Below, one piece after another: positions 61,547 to 64,000 of a stretch of 64,000 nucleotides of DNA (positions are counted from its first letter, which is position 1; each line of letters begins with the position of its first letter). Location of the stretch: assembly GCF_003385515.1 (NCBI RefSeq), contig NZ_QNVT01000005.1, forward strand, positions 124,001 through 188,000. Direction: 5' to 3'. The translations under genes were made by a program, and so were the position numbers. The notes under the pieces were generated by a model. The model searched no databases and was not told where the DNA came from. It worked only from the letters and a program-made list of their open reading frames with translations. Source of the DNA: Chryseobacterium pennae. GTDB lineage: Bacteria > Bacteroidota > Bacteroidia > Flavobacteriales > Weeksellaceae.

Positions 61547-62911
61547 ATGTTTACGCAATTAAAAAATACAGCACTAGGATATATCACCACTTTTTTTAAA
61601 AGTGGTGATAATAGGTCTATTAAAGCAAAGAAAAATATATTTTTTCTATTTATTACCAGAATTTTATCTCTACCTATCTCTTTTCTGATTCTACCGCTTA
61701 CTATTAAATACGTAGATGCTGAATCATATGGAGTATGGTTAACTCTAAGTTCTATCGTTGGCTGGATGAGTTTTTTTGATATAGGTTTAAATAATGGACT
61801 GAGAAATAAACTAGCAGAAAGTTTAGCTACTGGTGATATTGCTAGAGCAAAACAATATGTAAGTACAACCTATGCTATTTTAACATTAATTTCTATAGGT
61901 CTGTTTTCTGTATTTTTTTTTGCAAACCTATTTATCAACTGGTCAGACTTACTTAAGGTCTCGGCTGGGCTATCTGGAGAACTAACTAAAGTGGCTATAA
62001 TATCAGTAGGATATTTCTGTGCAAGATTTGTACTGTCTACTATTCATATTATTTTATTAGCATATCAGTCCCCTGCTAAAGCTTCTTTACAAACATTAGT
62101 AGAGCAGGCTGTTTCTTTAATTGTTATCTTTCTTCTTACAAAATATACTACAGGGTCACTTACAAATCTTGCTTATGGTCTTTGTATTGCTCCGGTATTA
62201 ATTTTATTATTCTTTAACTTATCTAGTTTTTATACAAAACTTAAAGAGATAAGACCTTCTTTATCCTCTGTGAAATTTTCTTTGACAAGAGATTTAATGG
62301 GTGTGGGATTTAAGTTCTTTATTATTCAAATAGCAGGTATCATACAATATCAGACTGCTAATTTTATAATCATAAGAAATTATGGAGCAGACGATGTTAC
62401 AGTTTACAATATTGTTTTTAAATATTTTAGTATTTTAACAATGTTAATGGCAATTTTCATGACTCCACTTTGGTCAGCGGTAACAGATGCTTATGCTAAA
62501 AAAGACTATCAATGGATAAAAGATGCAGAAAAGAAGTATCGTAATATTGCATTAGGGCTTGCCGTCTTGGGATTAATAATGCTGATGGGAGCAAGTTTAG
62601 TTTATGATCTTTGGTTAGGAAAAGATCATATAACAATTCCATTTTCAATATCATTATGTATGTTCTTGTTTACAGCTCTATCATTTTTTGGAAGTGTTTA
62701 TTGTATTATATTGAATGGTATCAGTGCATTGGATGTACAATTTAAAGCATCATTAGTATCTCCTTTCTTATTCGTTGGGCTTACAATGTTGTTCATAAAG
62801 GTATTTAATTGGGGAGTGGAGTCAGTCATTATTGCTGCAACAATTTCTAATTTTAATGCAATAATTTTAGCTCCAATACAGTATGTGAAAATTTTTAAAA
62901 GTAAAAGCTAA
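61547..62911 (+). CDS. Wzx-type oligosaccharide flippase, 454 aa
   Basis: Moves the lipid-linked repeat unit across the inner membrane. Polytopic, about 12 helices, MATE/MVF fold. The first helices contain FLFITRILSLPISFLILPLTI and SYGVWLTLSSIVGWMSFFDIGLNNGLRNKLAE, typical of polysaccharide biosynthesis flippases. No catalytic residues are expected. The start is the ATG at 61547, 42 bp after the dehydrogenase. The next gene begins 5 bp after its stop. Confidence 0.9.
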   Translation: MFTQLKNTALGYITTFFKSGDNRSIKAKKNIFFLFITRILSLPISFLILPLTIKYVDAESYGVWLTLSSIVGWMSFFDIGLNNGLRNKLAESLATGDIARAKQYVSTTYAILTLISIGLFSVFFFANLFINWSDLLKVSAGLSGELTKVAIISVGYFCARFVLSTIHIILLAYQSPAKASLQTLVEQAVSLIVIFLLTKYTTGSLTNLAYGLCIAPVLILLFFNLSSFYTKLKEIRPSLSSVKFSLTRDLMGVGFKFFIIQIAGIIQYQTANFIIIRNYGADDVTVYNIVFKYFSILTMLMAIFMTPLWSAVTDAYAKKDYQWIKDAEKKYRNIALGLAVLGLIMLMGASLVYDLWLGKDHITIPFSISLCMFLFTALSFFGSVYCIILNGISALDVQFKASLVSPFLFVGLTMLFIKVFNWGVESVIIAATISNFNAIILAPIQYVKIFKSKS

Positions 62912-62916
62912 AGTAG

Positions 62917-64000
62917 ATGATAGTTATAAAGAAGATTTCACTAATAAAACAGCAGTTCTTTTTCTTAACATTATTGTCTGTACTTAATGTTTTAGCTCTT
63001 TTGTACGATAATGCTAAGATAATGCTTTACTATGGTTCATTATTATCATCAATCTTATTAATAGGAGTTAGTGCTTTTGAAATGTTTCGATATAGAAATA
63101 ATAATTCCGCACTTAGAAAGAATATTTTATATATTTTTTTAGCAATCTGGACTTTATATATGAGCTTAAAAGGATTTGAGTTTAGCTATGATTATATAAG
63201 AAGCATAACCTTGTCTCCTTATGTATTATTCCCATACCTTTTAATGTTTTTTACTCGTTTTTTTCGAATTGAAGATTTTCAGGATGTATTAAAATGTATT
63301 CATGTTGTAAATATATTCTATTTGGCAACAATGATATTAACGCTTATTGTAGATAGCCATATGCTAGTTATGACGGGGTATATTGAAGATAGTATAAAAT
63401 ATTTATGCTTTCCTAACTTCTTTTTGTTTCTGAGTTTTAGTAAATTAACAAAAAAGCAAAAAATTGTTTCTGTTATAGTTTTTGTTGTTGGCTTCTTAAT
63501 TGCAGTGATGGCAGCAAGAAGAAGTTTAGTTTGGATATTTAGCTGGACATTCATGCTGTTTATATTTATAAACTATCTTAATAAAAGTGCTAGTAAACTT
63601 AAGAAGCTTATGCTTATAATAATGACCTTAGTAATGGGGTTTGGTGCTATTATTGTTTATAATCTTTTCTTTGAAACGCTATTTGGTGAATTAGCAGAAA
63701 GACTAGATGCTGATAGTAGGGGAGCTGTTTTGAGAGATTTTAATAAAGATATGGACACTATGAGCTGGATTATAGGAAGGGGAATTAGTGGTGAATATAA
63801 TTTATATGAAACAGATTATATTTTTGGAATTGATGATGAATTGTCAGATACCAGAAATATTGTTGAAGCAGGTTATCTTAATTTAATCCTTAAAGGAGGT
63901 TACGTATATATTATCCCTTTTGGACTCATTATTTTAATCGCTTTAAGAAATGGGATTTTTAAATCTAAAAATTATTATTTGAAGGTCTGCAGTGGTTTTT
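62917..64000 (+). CDS. Wzy-like O-antigen/capsule polymerase, partial (361 codons, cut by window edge)
   Basis: An ATG at 62917 opens a frame free of stops to the window end. It encodes a polytopic membrane protein with multiple helices (e.g. FFFLTLLSVLNVLALLYD at the start). A late loop holds GRGISGEYNLYETDYIFG, then RNIVEAGYLNLILKGGYVYII, the kind of G-R-G ... E-x-G-Y-L-x-L pattern seen in Wzy-like polymerases. It polymerises the repeat units after flipping. It lies 5 bp after the flippase gene. The C-terminus is outside the window. Confidence 0.85.
   Translation, partial: MIVIKKISLIKQQFFFLTLLSVLNVLALLYDNAKIMLYYGSLLSSILLIGVSAFEMFRYRNNNSALRKNILYIFLAIWTLYMSLKGFEFSYDYIRSITLSPYVLFPYLLMFFTRFFRIEDFQDVLKCIHVVNIFYLATMILTLIVDSHMLVMTGYIEDSIKYLCFPNFFLFLSFSKLTKKQKIVSVIVFVVGFLIAVMAARRSLVWIFSWTFMLFIFINYLNKSASKLKKLMLIIMTLVMGFGAIIVYNLFFETLFGELAERLDADSRGAVLRDFNKDMDTMSWIIGRGISGEYNLYETDYIFGIDDELSDTRNIVEAGYLNLILKGGYVYIIPFGLIILIALRNGIFKSKNYYLKVCSGF

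Overview
The window comes from an AT-rich Gram-negative member of the Bacteroidota, most likely a Chryseobacterium or a close relative in the Weeksellaceae. The evidence is promoter -7 boxes of the form TAnnTTTG, weak or absent Shine-Dalgarno sequences, an Oar-like TonB receptor, DUF1573 and DUF4241 proteins, tandem bacterial terpene synthases and a Bacteroidota-type class I lanthipeptide leader. There are no rRNA or tRNA genes, insertion sequences, prophage or CRISPR arrays. The only structured RNA gene I can support is RNase P RNA (rnpB).

Left part (1-8.7 kb, accessory). It holds the first codons of a probable HTH regulator at the left edge, a pair of large cytoplasmic proteins of unknown function (331 and 944 aa), and a plus-strand operon of two LA_2272-type surface-repeat proteins with a CDP-alcohol phosphatidyltransferase. 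Two tandem class I terpene synthases follow. The perfect palindrome TTGTGATTTTCACAA occurs at both ends of the unknown pair.

8.8-24 kb. asnS and rpoN (sigma-54) are followed by a minus-strand class I lanthipeptide operon: precursor, luciferase-like flavin oxidoreductase, LanC, full-length LanB, a glycosyltransferase-like protein and a small C39-peptidase-like domain that has lost its catalytic residues. No dedicated transporter or protease is visible. Next are an acyl-CoA synthetase, an ECF sigma factor with a membrane partner, and rnpB.

24-49 kb, mostly core metabolism: a GRDP-like pair, PPK2, DUF1573, valS, a ribokinase-type kinase, a hydrolase, an HD phosphohydrolase, an Oar-like receptor, and class I ribonucleotide reductase. 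The reductase operon (nrdB, a small ABM-like protein, nrdA) lacks an ATP-cone in both subunits and has three DnaA-box-like sites upstream. Then come a MacAB-type exporter with two different permeases, a GT39-type glycosyltransferase and a di-haem cytochrome c peroxidase lipoprotein.

49.5-53.7 kb. A TrxR-like flavoprotein, a CxC-type ArsR repressor, a Cys-tailed DUF6428 protein and a thioredoxin-type ArsC form an arsenic-type locus without an efflux pump. Matching inverted repeats precede three of these genes. glyA and recX follow.

53.8-64 kb is the start of a capsule or exopolysaccharide locus: DegT aminotransferase, WbpM/CapD-type dehydratase, Wza-type lipoprotein, Wzc-type kinase, TviB-type UDP-sugar dehydrogenase, Wzx flippase and a Wzy-like polymerase cut by the right edge. 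Together these encode synthesis of an activated amino/uronic sugar, lipid-linked flipping, polymerisation and export.
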